Below, one piece after another: positions 54,801 through 64,000 of a stretch of DNA of 64,000 bases (the first letter of the stretch is position 1; every line of letters begins with the position of its first letter). Location of the stretch: contig NZ_JAUMIT010000004.1 of assembly GCF_030519655.1 (NCBI RefSeq), forward strand, positions 124,001 through 188,000, given 5' to 3'. A program made the position numbers and the translations under genes. The stretch comes from Wenyingzhuangia gilva (GTDB lineage: Bacteria; Bacteroidota; Bacteroidia; Flavobacteriales; Flavobacteriaceae). The notes below the pieces were generated by a model. It did no database searches, had not been told where the DNA came from, and was given only the letters and a program-made list of their open reading frames with translations.

Positions 54801-55111
54801 AAAACACGACTATGTGGTCTCCTTATATGCAAAGAAATGTATTTAGTGATTGGGCAGTAGAAGATGGTTCTTTTTTAAGATTGAATACCATTACATTAGG
54901 ATATACCATACCTGAGGCGAAGCTTTCTAAAACAGGGATTTCAAAATTACGTTTTTACGCAACCACAAATAATGTTTTTGTTCTTACAAATTATTCTGGT
55001 CCAGATCCTGAAGTTTCTACAAGAAGAAATACGCCACTTACGCCAGGAACAGATTATTCTCCGTTCCCAAGAAGTAGATCGTTAATTTTTGGTTTAAACC
55101 TTAATTTTTAA
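51809..55111 (+). CDS. SusC/RagA-family TonB-dependent outer-membrane transporter
   Basis: The 1100-residue protein has a long signal region (basic KVRKKKR then LCFITLVLLFSLNEMSAQ), a CarboxypepD-like domain (VTGTVTTKDSELPLPGATV, ~48-125), the TonB-box-like DEVVVIGYGTAKK and the plug (VRGGGSLTQDASPLVIVDGFP), then a 22-strand barrel ending in the aromatic LIFGLNLNF. It imports oligosaccharides over the outer membrane with TonB energy, capped by the SusD lipoprotein next to it. In this locus the substrate should be pectic oligosaccharides. It has its own operator-promoter. Confidence 0.95.
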   Translation: MLNYYFSNYLFFLLKVRKKKRFTLNKTGLCFITLVLLFSLNEMSAQSKTVTGTVTTKDSELPLPGATVMEKGTSNGTLTDFDGNYSLNITSANPTLVFSYVGYITQEVPVGNRKVVNFVMEGDEYKLDEVVVIGYGTAKKSDLTGSVVTLGGDELRERPVANVAEALQGRMAGVQVTSTDGSPDSEINIRVRGGGSLTQDASPLVIVDGFPVNSISDVAPSNIENISVLKDASSTAIYGSRGANGVVIITTKSGKNGKITTNLNTFYGVKTIANTIGVLGPEDYVNWQYEYALLTDPKNPGESGYLQSYTDYFGLWQDRDQYNGQKGNNWQKQMYGQMGEVHSRDLSVRGGTDKFNYNFNYAHYNEKSIMVGSKFKRDNLSLALKSKVNDKVDLAFTIRYSDTGIENGTGAEQSEGSTPRDSRYKQTVLYSPIPISGLTTSNTDDALSNDLINPLVVLADNQREKQRKNYNLLGKLDWEIVDNLKFQTSLGLDNYNDLDFRYYGRSTYYVSNNAAAENQGMPALVFSDQKRDRFRNANTLNYDFKNVLGDNHSLKLLVGEEMIISKNNEVTNTIQGYPKFFDFETTKSLTTQGVPVAIDNNYSPDDKLLSFFGRVNYSFLDRYLLTATYRADGSSKFLGNNKWGYFPSAAIAWKISEEEFLKDSDFLNALKLRVSYGEVGNNNIPSGQQVQTFQSKNTTYLNGVSSYWAASTILANPDLKWETTVTQNVGLDFGFFNNRLTGSLEAYKNITQDLLINFPTPGTGYNSQYRNMGEVQNSGLEASFNAVVLSDKDYGLSFGLNVAMNKNKINSLGVMDDFGQATSWASTQIGNDYVVNVGQSIGAMYGYQNDGRYEVSDFDYDASTSTYTLKPGITDASAVVGQVMPGTMKLKDVSGPGGVPDGIVDINDNMIIGDANPDFTGGFTMNANAYGFDLSAIFNFSIGNDIYNASKIEYATATENGQYRNLSDIMASGNRWTNLDAATGQLVTDPTQLTAMNENTTMWSPYMQRNVFSDWAVEDGSFLRLNTITLGYTIPEAKLSKTGISKLRFYATTNNVFVLTNYSGPDPEVSTRRNTPLTPGTDYSPFPRSRSLIFGLNLNF

Positions 55112-55129
55112 TCACAAATACTTTAGAAA

Positions 55130-56917
55130 ATGAAAAATATATATAAAATAATAATTTCAGGATTATTGATGACAAGCCTATTTACGGCTTGTGAGGATTC
55201 TGAATTTTTAGAAGCTCCAACAAAATCTACGTTAGATGAATCCATTATTTTCTCTACACCAGGATTGGCAAGTGGAGCTATAGATGGAATTTTGGAACCT
55301 ATGGGGCAAACAAATTCCTATAGAGGAAGATTTATTCCTTTTTATGGATTTAATTCAGATGTAGAATATCATTTTAGTTCTAGTCAAGCAGGGAGTTCTC
55401 AAGGGGAATTGATGATATATGATGCAAAGCCTAACAATACACAGATGAATTCTACAAACAATGCTTGGGCAATGATGTATTCAGGAATTGAACGTGCTAA
55501 TATTTGTATTCGTGGTTTACGAGCTTATGGTAATCCAACACCAGGTACTGAACTAGGACAATTGCTAGGAGAAGCATTAACATTACGAGCTATTTATTAT
55601 GCAGATTTAATGAAAACTTGGGGAGACGTTCCCGCTCGTTTTGAGCCTATTAACTCAGAGACTATTTATATAGCAAAATCTAGTAGAGATATTATATACA
55701 AACAGATTATAGAAGATTTAGGTGAGGCTGCTACTTTAGTGCCATGGCCAGGTGAATCTACAAGAACTAGTTCTGTAGAGAGAATTAATAAGGCTTTTGT
55801 AAAAGGGTTTAGAGCACGTTTAGCCATGGTAGCTAGTGGTTTTCAACAATATCCAGATGCTGTTAGAAGAAGTAATGATCCAGATTTATCTGTCGCTAAT
55901 ATGTATGCTTTGGCTTTAAGTGAAGCAACAGATGTGATTCAAAGTGGTAAAGCTTCACTAAACCCATCATTTGAACAATTTTGGAAAAATTATAATAAAG
56001 AAATAATAACAGCAGGAGAAGAATCTCTTTGGGAGATTCCTTTTGCAGATGGTCGTGGTAGAGTTTTATTCTCATTTGCGGTAAGGCATCGTAGTCCAGA
56101 TCAGTATACAGGTCAAGGTAGAGGAGGTTCTGCAGGTCCTATACCTACGGTATTTTATGATTATGATGAAGAGGATAGACGTAGAGATGTAACTTGTGTG
56201 CCTTACCAATGGGGAACAGCCATTAATGATGTATCTGTACAAGAATTAACTGCTTCGGATACTTGGTATTTCGGTAAATACCGTTATGAGTGGATGGATA
56301 GATATGTAACTTCTACCAATGATGACGGAGTTAATAAAATTTATATGCGTTATGCAGAAGTATTGTTAATTGCAGCAGAGGCAGCAAATGAATTAAATGG
56401 ACCTCAAGCAGCTGCACCTTATTTAAAAGAAGTTCGTAGAAGAGCTTTCCCTACAAGCTCACATGCTACAAAAGTAGATGCATATGTTGATAATTTATCA
56501 ACTAAAGAATTAATGTTTGATGCCATTGTAGAAGAACATAAATATGAGTTTACAGGAGAGATGGAACGTAAACAAAATCTTATCCGTTGGAATTTATTGA
56601 AATCTAAACTAGATGAAGCAAAAACTAAGATGACAGATTTTATGAATCGTACAGGAGATTATGTTGATGTGCCAACTACATTATATTATAAGTACGAAGC
56701 CGATGGAGAAACACTAGATATTTATGGATTAAACAGGGGAGAGACCACTAACCCTGGAGTAGATTATTCTGCAAAATCATGGGATGCCTTAGATGATACT
56801 ACTATTAATTCTATATACAAAGTAGGAGTAAATCCTGATGAAAGACAATTCTGGCCAATTTGGCAAGTGTTCATTGATGGTAGTAATAATCAATTGTTAA
56901 ACGATTATGGTTATTAG
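55130..56917 (+). CDS. SusD/RagB-family surface glycan-binding lipoprotein
   Basis: The 595-residue protein has a lipobox (TSLFTAC) and the helical TPR-rich fold of SusD proteins: WAMMYSGIERANICIRGLRAYG, GEALTLRAIYYADLMKTWGDVP, YMRYAEVLLIAAEAANELNG and the typical FTGEMERKQNLIRWNLL near the C-terminus. It sits on the cell surface and forms the lid of the SusC channel. It begins 18 bases after susC. The chain is within the usual size range for pectin-type SusD proteins. Confidence 0.95.
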   Translation: MKNIYKIIISGLLMTSLFTACEDSEFLEAPTKSTLDESIIFSTPGLASGAIDGILEPMGQTNSYRGRFIPFYGFNSDVEYHFSSSQAGSSQGELMIYDAKPNNTQMNSTNNAWAMMYSGIERANICIRGLRAYGNPTPGTELGQLLGEALTLRAIYYADLMKTWGDVPARFEPINSETIYIAKSSRDIIYKQIIEDLGEAATLVPWPGESTRTSSVERINKAFVKGFRARLAMVASGFQQYPDAVRRSNDPDLSVANMYALALSEATDVIQSGKASLNPSFEQFWKNYNKEIITAGEESLWEIPFADGRGRVLFSFAVRHRSPDQYTGQGRGGSAGPIPTVFYDYDEEDRRRDVTCVPYQWGTAINDVSVQELTASDTWYFGKYRYEWMDRYVTSTNDDGVNKIYMRYAEVLLIAAEAANELNGPQAAAPYLKEVRRRAFPTSSHATKVDAYVDNLSTKELMFDAIVEEHKYEFTGEMERKQNLIRWNLLKSKLDEAKTKMTDFMNRTGDYVDVPTTLYYKYEADGETLDIYGLNRGETTNPGVDYSAKSWDALDDTTINSIYKVGVNPDERQFWPIWQVFIDGSNNQLLNDYGY

Positions 56918-56944
56918 AATTTTAAAAAATTAAAAACGATATTT

Positions 56945-58483
56945 ATGAAAACAAAATATATATATAAAGGGTTCATAGCACTCTTGATCTTTATGGTAGC
57001 TAGCTGTAGTTACGATGAAGAAGTAGTAGAAAGTTTGTCTATCTCTAGGGAGTTTGCTCCAGTAAGTCTTAGTACGATTGTAAGAAATCAAACATATGTT
57101 GAAATGAGCTGGACTGTAAATGAAAACATAGATAATTATACAGTTGAGTTTAGTGCTGATGATCCAGATTTTACAACAATTTACAAAACTGTGGAAGTTA
57201 CGGCTGAAGAGTTACCAATTACTGTAAGGCTAGAAGGAGAAACAGTTTACTCTGTAAGAGTTAAAGCTAAAAGTGCTAGAGAGTTAGATGATTCTTCATG
57301 GGCTTTAGGAGAGTTTACAACATTGTCTGAGCAAATTATGCTGCCATATGAACTTGGTGATGCTAATGATGATAATGTAACATTAAGATGGGAGGCAGGA
57401 TTGAATGTAACTCATTTTATATTACAGCCAGGAGATGTTAGACATGACATTACTGCTCAGGAAAAAATAGATGGAGTTGCTAATATAACAGGATTAACAT
57501 CTGAAACAGATTATCAAGCTACTTTGTATAATAATGCAAAACAAAGAGGTTATACTGAAATTACAACAGGAGTTGCGGTAGGTAATAATACTTTAGTTTC
57601 AACAACAGACGATTTAATTCAAATAATTAATAACGCCCAAGATGGAGAGATTATCTTAATAAATCAAGGAGATTTTACTGCACAAACAGGTACAGTTACT
57701 TTAGACAAGTCCATTACTATTAGAGGATTAAAAACAGACTTTAAACCTCAGTTAAGTATCAATTTTGAAATTGAAGCAGGAGCAACAGATGTAAATTTAA
57801 TAGACTTAGATTTAAATGGTTTAACGACCATACAAGATGTTGTTAGGTATACAGGAGTAGGAAACTATAATTCGCTTTTAATTAAAGGATGTATGGTTCA
57901 TGATTTTGATCGTTCATTTATAGCTGGTAATACTACAGATGCAATTGTACAGTCGGTAACAGTAGAGGACTGTGTTGTTACGAATATTGTAACCAATGGA
58001 GGGGATTTTATTGACTTCCGAAATTCTGATGTATTTAATGTAACGGTAAGAACAAGTACCTTTAATAATTGTGCTCCAGGTCGTGATTTCTTTAGAATTG
58101 ATGATGCAGGTACTTCAACTCAAAATGGTTTGGTTTGTAATGTTTTATTAGAAAACAGTACGCTATATGGATGTTGTGATTCATCAAGTAAGAGAGTGTT
58201 GTATGTTAGATTCCAAACAAATGATATAATTGTACAAAATACTTTAATTACTGATACTAGTTCTGAAGGATATTCTGATCAAAGTAGAACAGATGATACA
58301 GTTACTTTTAGTAATAACAATTACTTTAATGCTGATGGATTCTTTGACCCTAGTCAAACAGTATTTGATGGTTCTGGTACACAATTAGATCCTGAATATG
58401 CGGATCCTTTAAATGGAGATTTTACTATTGGAAATCAAACAATAAAAGACAATTTAATAGGAGATCCTAGATGGATAAAATAA
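56945..58483 (+). CDS. DUF4957/DUF5123-type lipoprotein, probable surface pectin-binding protein
   Basis: The 512-residue protein has a lipobox (MVASC). Two fibronectin-III-like domains (~40-215; SWTVNENIDNYTVEFSADDP, LRWEAGLNVTHFIL) precede a parallel beta-helix like pectate lyase/chondroitinase folds (GEIILINQGDFT, ITIRGLKTD, VRYTGVGNYNSLLIKGC). DUF4957 and DUF5123 proteins are characteristic third members of pectin SusCD units. Catalytic residues of lyases cannot be identified, so binding is more likely than cleavage. It is 27 bases after susD and last in the unit. Confidence 0.8.
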   Translation: MKTKYIYKGFIALLIFMVASCSYDEEVVESLSISREFAPVSLSTIVRNQTYVEMSWTVNENIDNYTVEFSADDPDFTTIYKTVEVTAEELPITVRLEGETVYSVRVKAKSARELDDSSWALGEFTTLSEQIMLPYELGDANDDNVTLRWEAGLNVTHFILQPGDVRHDITAQEKIDGVANITGLTSETDYQATLYNNAKQRGYTEITTGVAVGNNTLVSTTDDLIQIINNAQDGEIILINQGDFTAQTGTVTLDKSITIRGLKTDFKPQLSINFEIEAGATDVNLIDLDLNGLTTIQDVVRYTGVGNYNSLLIKGCMVHDFDRSFIAGNTTDAIVQSVTVEDCVVTNIVTNGGDFIDFRNSDVFNVTVRTSTFNNCAPGRDFFRIDDAGTSTQNGLVCNVLLENSTLYGCCDSSSKRVLYVRFQTNDIIVQNTLITDTSSEGYSDQSRTDDTVTFSNNNYFNADGFFDPSQTVFDGSGTQLDPEYADPLNGDFTIGNQTIKDNLIGDPRWIK

Positions 58484-58516
58484 AAGAGTAACATTTTCTT
58501 AATTATATAGAAAAGA

Positions 58517-58559
58517 AGTGGGTTGAATATTGAAAAATACTCAACCCACTATCTTTTTT
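58517..58559 (+). terminator. Terminator of the susCD unit
   Basis: Stem AGTGGGTTGA (58517-58526) with TCAACCCACT (58541-58550), followed by a T-rich run. The remaining bases up to the icd stop at 58791 hold only the icd terminator. Confidence 0.85.
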
Positions 58560-58734
58560 GTTTTAGATTAAAGTTAGTTTACTATTGATATAATCTTAGA
58601 TGGATTGTGTTCAATTGTAAAATAATAATAAGTAAACTTCAGATTATATTTTAAAATTTAAATAAAATAGGATGAAATTATGATGCATTTAAATCTTCAT
58701 AACATCATTAAAATAAAAACAACACACATAAAAA

Positions 58735-58765
58735 AAAGGATAAGATTATTATAATCTTATCCTTT
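58735..58765 (-). terminator. Terminator of icd
   Basis: A near-perfect hairpin (AAAGGATAAGATTA with its complement) followed on the minus strand by a T run, 25 bases beyond the icd stop. Confidence 0.8.
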
Positions 58766-58790
58766 TTCTATTTATAAGAGATTGAATTAA

Positions 58791-61010
<2,220 letters not shown>

Positions 61011-61066
61011 TTAAATTTTGTTTAATGAGTTTTAAAAATTATAAACATTAAGCTTATAAAGTTTTG

Positions 61067-61074
61067 CAAATGTA
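61067..61074 (-). promoter_or_regulatory. Candidate -7 box TACATTTG for icd
   Basis: On the minus strand TACATTTG matches TAnnTTTG exactly, ~65 bases ahead of the icd start. No clear TTTG -33 element. A 7-bp inverted repeat (61100-61106 with 61113-61119, GGTGTTA ... TAACACC) lies 25 bases further upstream and could be an operator. Confidence 0.4.
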
Positions 61075-61151
61075 CTAATAATATTATCTTTTTTTACAGG
61101 GTGTTAAAAACATAACACCTTTTATAAAAGCTGTGCTATTTTTTATACAAA

Positions 61152-61182
61152 AAAAGCTCAATACATGTAGTATTGAGCTTTT
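61152..61182 (-). terminator. Terminator of rplS
   Basis: A perfect 13-bp stem AAAAGCTCAATAC with loop ATGTA, flanked by a long A run that becomes the T tail on the minus strand. It starts 23 bases past the rplS stop. Confidence 0.9.
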
Positions 61183-61204
61183 AGATGTTAAGAATAAAAA
61201 GAGA

Positions 61205-61558
61205 TTATTTACGTCTAATTTCTTTAATTCTTGCTTTTTTACCAGTAAGTTCTTTAAAGTAGTAAATTCTAGCTCTACGAACTTTACCTTGTTTGTTCAA
61301 TTCGATTTTTTGAATAGCTGGTAAGTTAATTGGGAAGATACGCTCTACACCAACAGTACCAGACATTTTACGAATTGTAAATGTTTCTGTTGCTCCAGTT
61401 CCTCTTCTTTGGATTACAACTCCTTTAAAGAACTGAGTTCTTGTTTTAGCCCCTTCTTTAATTTCGTAGTACACAGTAATAGTGTCTCCTGCTTTAAAGT
61501 TTGGTAATTCTTTTTTTGCTACAAATTCATTTTGTACAAATTCTACTAAAGATGCCAT
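61205..61558 (-). CDS. rplS: 50S ribosomal protein L19
   Basis: The 117-residue protein aligns along its full length with bL19: FKAGDTITVYYEIKEG, RTQFFKGVVIQRRGTG, TFTIRKMSGTVGVERIFPINLP and GKVRRARIYYF. It sits at the 30S-50S interface and completes subunit bridges. Unlike in many bacteria it is separated from trmD by ~110 bases with its own promoter box and a possible leader, so it may be transcribed apart from trmD. Confidence 0.98.
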   Translation of the reverse strand: MASLVEFVQNEFVAKKELPNFKAGDTITVYYEIKEGAKTRTQFFKGVVIQRRGTGATETFTIRKMSGTVGVERIFPINLPAIQKIELNKQGKVRRARIYYFKELTGKKARIKEIRRK

Positions 61559-61629
61559 CTTTTATTATTTATAATGGTTGAAATCTGAAACAACATTCAC
61601 GAGTTTCGTCAGAGGTTAATTCAGGACTG
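61559..61629 (-). ncRNA. Candidate L19 mRNA leader
   Basis: On the minus strand a TATTTTTG box (plus 61630-61637) would start an RNA whose ~70-base leader contains a foldable hairpin: TCT-GAC-GAAAC pairs with GTTTC-AGA around an 11-base loop. From memory, comparative work has described an L19 leader in flavobacteria thought to bind L19 for feedback control. I cannot confirm a match to that model; it needs a covariance search. Confidence 0.35.
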
Positions 61630-61675
61630 CAAAAATAATAACAAAATATTAGATAATCATAAAAAAATAAATATT

Positions 61676-62353
61676 TTATTCTTCTAATAAATCAGGTCTT
61701 ACTCTTTCTGTAAGTTCATAAGCTTTGTCAGCTCTCCATTCTTCTATTTTTGGAAAGTTTCCACTGGTTAATACTTCGGGAACTTTATGTCCTTTGTAAT
61801 CTGCAGGTCTTGTGTACACAGGTGGTGATAACAAATCATCTTGAAAAGAATCAGTCAAAGCAGAAGTTTCATCCCCTAAAACCCCTGGAATTAATCTAAG
61901 GATAGTATCACATAAAACAGCTGCTCCTAATTCACCACCACTTAAAACATAATCTCCTATGGATATTTCTTTAGTAATAAACAAATCTCTTACACGTTGA
62001 TCAACTCCTTTGTAATGTCCGCATAAAATAATCATGTTTTCTTTCATAGAAAGATTGTTGGCCGTACGTTGGTTTAGTGTTGGGGCATCGGGAGTCATGT
62101 AAATAATTTCATCATAATCTCTTTCTGCTTTTAGTTTGCTAATACAAGCATCAATAGGTTCAATCATTAGAACCATTCCTGCACCACCACCAAATTGCAT
62201 GTCATCAATTTTTCCATAATCATTAATGGCATAATCTCTTAAATTATGAAAGTGAACTTCGGCCAACCCTTTTTCTTGCGCTCTTTTCATAATAGAGTGT
62301 TCAAAAGGACTTTTGATTAATTCTGGAGATACCGTAATGATGTCTATACGCAT
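61676..62353 (-). CDS. trmD: tRNA (guanine-N1)-methyltransferase (G37)
   Basis: I use the ATG at 62353 (225 aa, [17 protein letters not shown]); a TTG six codons upstream is less plausible. The SPOUT trefoil-knot is evident: [29 protein letters not shown]. The N-terminal [14 protein letters not shown] and YKGVDQRV are invariant TrmD motifs. It methylates G37 of tRNAs reading CNN codons to prevent +1 frameshifts, using SAM, as a dimer. It lies upstream of rplS on the same strand. Confidence 0.97.
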   Translation of the reverse strand: MRIDIITVSPELIKSPFEHSIMKRAQEKGLAEVHFHNLRDYAINDYGKIDDMQFGGGAGMVLMIEPIDACISKLKAERDYDEIIYMTPDAPTLNQRTANNLSMKENMIILCGHYKGVDQRVRDLFITKEISIGDYVLSGGELGAAVLCDTILRLIPGVLGDETSALTDSFQDDLLSPPVYTRPADYKGHKVPEVLTSGNFPKIEEWRADKAYELTERVRPDLLEE

Positions 62354-62539
62354 GATGATATTTTTTTGCAAAAGTAAACTAAAAGAGTTGTAAAGTTAAA
62401 AGGTAGAAAGTAAAAAAGTTTATGGGAAGTTAAGTAATTCAGAATTTAAGAAGGTTTTATGATGTTTTAGTTTTCTTGTTTTTTTGAGCGGTTAAACAAA
62501 TCAACTTTTTAAAATGTAATTGTAGAATTTCTAAATTTC

Positions 62540-62570
62540 ATTAACCATTAACCATTAACCATTAACCATT
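62540..62570. repeat. Heptamer tandem repeat (ATTAACC)n
   Basis: About four and a half copies of ATTAACC abut the stop codon of prmC (62569-62571). No other function is visible; likely a short sequence repeat. Confidence 0.6.
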
Positions 62571-63414
62571 ATAAAGTAGCTTTAACCATTCTATCGTTTC
62601 CAAACATGTCTTTTTTTAGTTCGATGTTTTTAAATCCGATTTGTTTTAACAAGTCAACTGTTTCTTTGCCTAAATATTGATTGATTTCGTAGTACAAAGC
62701 TCCTTTTGGTTTTAAAGAGTTGATGGCCAATTCTGCAATTTGTTTATAAAAAATCAAAGGATCATTATCTTCTACAAATAAAGCTAAGTGAGGTTCAAAA
62801 TCCAATACGTTTTTTTGCATTTCTAATTTTTCAAGATTTCTAACGTAAGGTGGGTTGCTCACAATTACATCATATTGTTGAGAAAATTGAGTGGTTGTTA
62901 AAATATCTTGATGAATAAAATGGATGTTGGTCTGATTGATTTTTGCATTTTCTTTGGCGGTTTCAATCGCTTGAATAGATACATCAATCGTGTTTACATT
63001 TGCATCATTTAAACCTTTATACAAGGCAATAGGAATACAACCAGAACCTGTTCCAATATCTAAAACCTCTAATTTTTGAGTGTTAGAATAATCATCTAGT
63101 ATCCATCTAATCAATTCTTCGGTTTCTGGTCTTGGAATTAAAACATACCCGTTAACTTTTAGTTTTAAATCCATAAATTCTGTAAAACCAATTAAATGTT
63201 GAATGGGTTGATGTTGCACTAATCCATTGATAATTGAATCAATTTCAAGGCTTTCATTCTCAGAAATTAGTTTATTGGGTTCTAAGGCAAAATCAATTTT
63301 AGAAAGGTTCAGTACATCTTGTAAAATGAGTTTAAAAAAAGAATCGATTTCTGAAGTAGGGTAATGACTTTCTAAAGCTGCGTATAATTTTTGTTTAAAT
63401 GAGAGTAAAGTCAT
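62569..63414 (-). CDS. prmC: Peptide chain release factor glutamine methyltransferase
   Basis: The 281-residue protein has the family layout: an N-terminal helical domain recognising the release factor, PRPETE (95-100), SAM motif I VLDIGTGSGCIPIAL (117-131) and NPPY (187-190), where the Asn and the two Pro hold the target glutamine. It N5-methylates the glutamine of the GGQ motif in RF1/RF2. It is divergent from the LEA2 lipoprotein/ribD pair; prmC next to ribD is a common flavobacterial arrangement. Confidence 0.95.
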   Translation of the reverse strand: MTLLSFKQKLYAALESHYPTSEIDSFFKLILQDVLNLSKIDFALEPNKLISENESLEIDSIINGLVQHQPIQHLIGFTEFMDLKLKVNGYVLIPRPETEELIRWILDDYSNTQKLEVLDIGTGSGCIPIALYKGLNDANVNTIDVSIQAIETAKENAKINQTNIHFIHQDILTTTQFSQQYDVIVSNPPYVRNLEKLEMQKNVLDFEPHLALFVEDNDPLIFYKQIAELAINSLKPKGALYYEINQYLGKETVDLLKQIGFKNIELKKDMFGNDRMVKATL

Positions 63415-63460
63415 TAATTGGCTTATTTATTGATATTTTTGCGAATACAAATATACAAAT

Positions 63461-63928
63461 ATGAAGTTCGTAAAGTTATTATTCGTTTTTATTAGTGTTG
63501 CCTTAGTGGTTTCTTGTTCCAATTTAAAAGCTCCAGAATATGTTGGAGTTGGAAAAGTAAATGTTTCAAAAATTATCAATGACTCTATTACCATTAAAGC
63601 AGGCTTAAAATTTAACAATCCTAACAGAATGGGAGGGAAAATTGCTTTGAGCGATTTGCATGCTGTGGTAAATGATATTGATTTAGGGAATTTGAAAAAT
63701 CAAGAAGTAAAAGTGCCATCAAGAAAAGATTTTGAAGTTCCGCTAGAAATTAAATTGTCCTATGGACAAATTTTTGATTCCAAAAAAGGCTTGTTAAACT
63801 CTATTTTGAGTAGTATTTTAACCAACGAAGTAGCAGTTAAGTTTACCGGAAAGGCTACTTTTAAAAAGTTTCTGTCGAAAAAAGAATATCCAATTGAATT
63901 CAACGATAAAATTAAAATATTAAAATAA
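63461..63928 (+). CDS. LEA type 2-like lipoprotein
   Basis: The 155-residue protein has a lipobox (LVVSC, Cys19). The mature chain has the seven-stranded LEA14-type fold: ITIKAGLKFNNPNRMGGKIALSDLHAVVNDIDLG (the NPN is typical) and VPSRKDFEVPLEIKLSYGQIF. Functions of bacterial members are not established; they are thought to act in the envelope under stress. Its stop overlaps the next start (TAATG), so it is translationally coupled to ribD. Confidence 0.78.
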   Translation: MKFVKLLFVFISVALVVSCSNLKAPEYVGVGKVNVSKIINDSITIKAGLKFNNPNRMGGKIALSDLHAVVNDIDLGNLKNQEVKVPSRKDFEVPLEIKLSYGQIFDSKKGLLNSILSSILTNEVAVKFTGKATFKKFLSKKEYPIEFNDKIKILK

Positions 63929-64000
63929 TGCTTTCTATTCACGAAACATTTATGCAACGTGCTGTTTCATTAGCAAAAAAAGGAACTCGTTTGGCTTATC
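63928..64000 (+). CDS. ribD: Riboflavin biosynthesis deaminase/reductase, N-terminal fragment
   Basis: Only 24 codons are inside the window (MLSIHETFMQRAVSLAKKGT...). The HExxMQRAxxLAKKG start is the first helix of the RibD deaminase domain, and the place beside prmC agrees. The window ends before the zinc motif, so the call rests on a short stretch. If right, it deaminates and then reduces the first pyrimidine of riboflavin synthesis in the cytosol. Confidence 0.68.
   Translation, partial: MLSIHETFMQRAVSLAKKGTRLAY

Noticed and set aside
62540-62570. Heptamer repeat as a regulatory element
   Set aside because: It merely abuts the prmC stop and has no hairpin; reported as a simple repeat.

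Overview
The window looks like a chromosomal segment of a flavobacterium (Bacteroidota, Flavobacteriaceae), most likely a marine, carbohydrate-degrading one. The evidence is the AT-rich composition, promoters of the TTTG / TAnnTTTG type, a SusC/SusD pair with a hybrid two-component regulator, a single-chain PurL, a monomeric NADP-isocitrate dehydrogenase and many signal peptides and lipoproteins. Genus cannot be fixed from the sequence alone.

Layout. 1-4.4 kb: the 5' part of a soluble PQQ-glucose dehydrogenase gene, then a Nudix hydrolase, a class D beta-lactamase, an NAD(P)H oxidoreductase with a Crp-like regulator beside it, and a DinB-fold protein. 4.4-7.4 kb: an accessory pocket with a frameshifted secreted protein, an attC-like inverted-repeat element, a NACHT (NLR-like) NTPase that is a candidate defence gene, and a 22-bp-period repeat array. 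7.4-10 kb: small secreted or membrane proteins and a CPBP protease. 10-23 kb: purL, a membrane acyltransferase, an SGNH esterase, a methyltransferase, an MscS channel, a YkgJ-type protein, an APC permease and a CE7 esterase.

23.2-36.4 kb is a large minus-strand envelope cluster. An ABC transporter with a YtrA-type GntR regulator leads directly into two membrane-anchored thioredoxin-fold proteins that have lost both cysteines. Further down are a lipoprotein, a small membrane protein, a stand-alone DsbD-alpha domain and two exported paralogues that keep CGPC. This is the best candidate here for an undescribed system.

38.2-58.5 kb is a pectin utilisation locus on the plus strand. Upstream unit: GH105, GH43, GH28, a decayed esterase, CE12, CE8 and an esterase-CE8 fusion, followed by the hybrid two-component regulator. 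Downstream unit: SusC, SusD and a DUF4957/DUF5123-type lipoprotein. Both units start with the same promoter module, in which a perfect GTAATCGATTAC palindrome of LacI-family type overlaps the -7 box. No LacI gene lies in the window, so a regulator encoded elsewhere probably joins the local hybrid regulator. The enzymes would remove methyl and acetyl esters from pectin, cut the galacturonan backbone, trim side chains and hydrolyse unsaturated ends, while SusCD imports the oligomers.

58.8-64 kb is housekeeping: icd, rplS (with a possible leader), trmD, prmC, a LEA2-like lipoprotein and the start of ribD. I saw no tRNA, rRNA, insertion sequence, CRISPR array or integrase.
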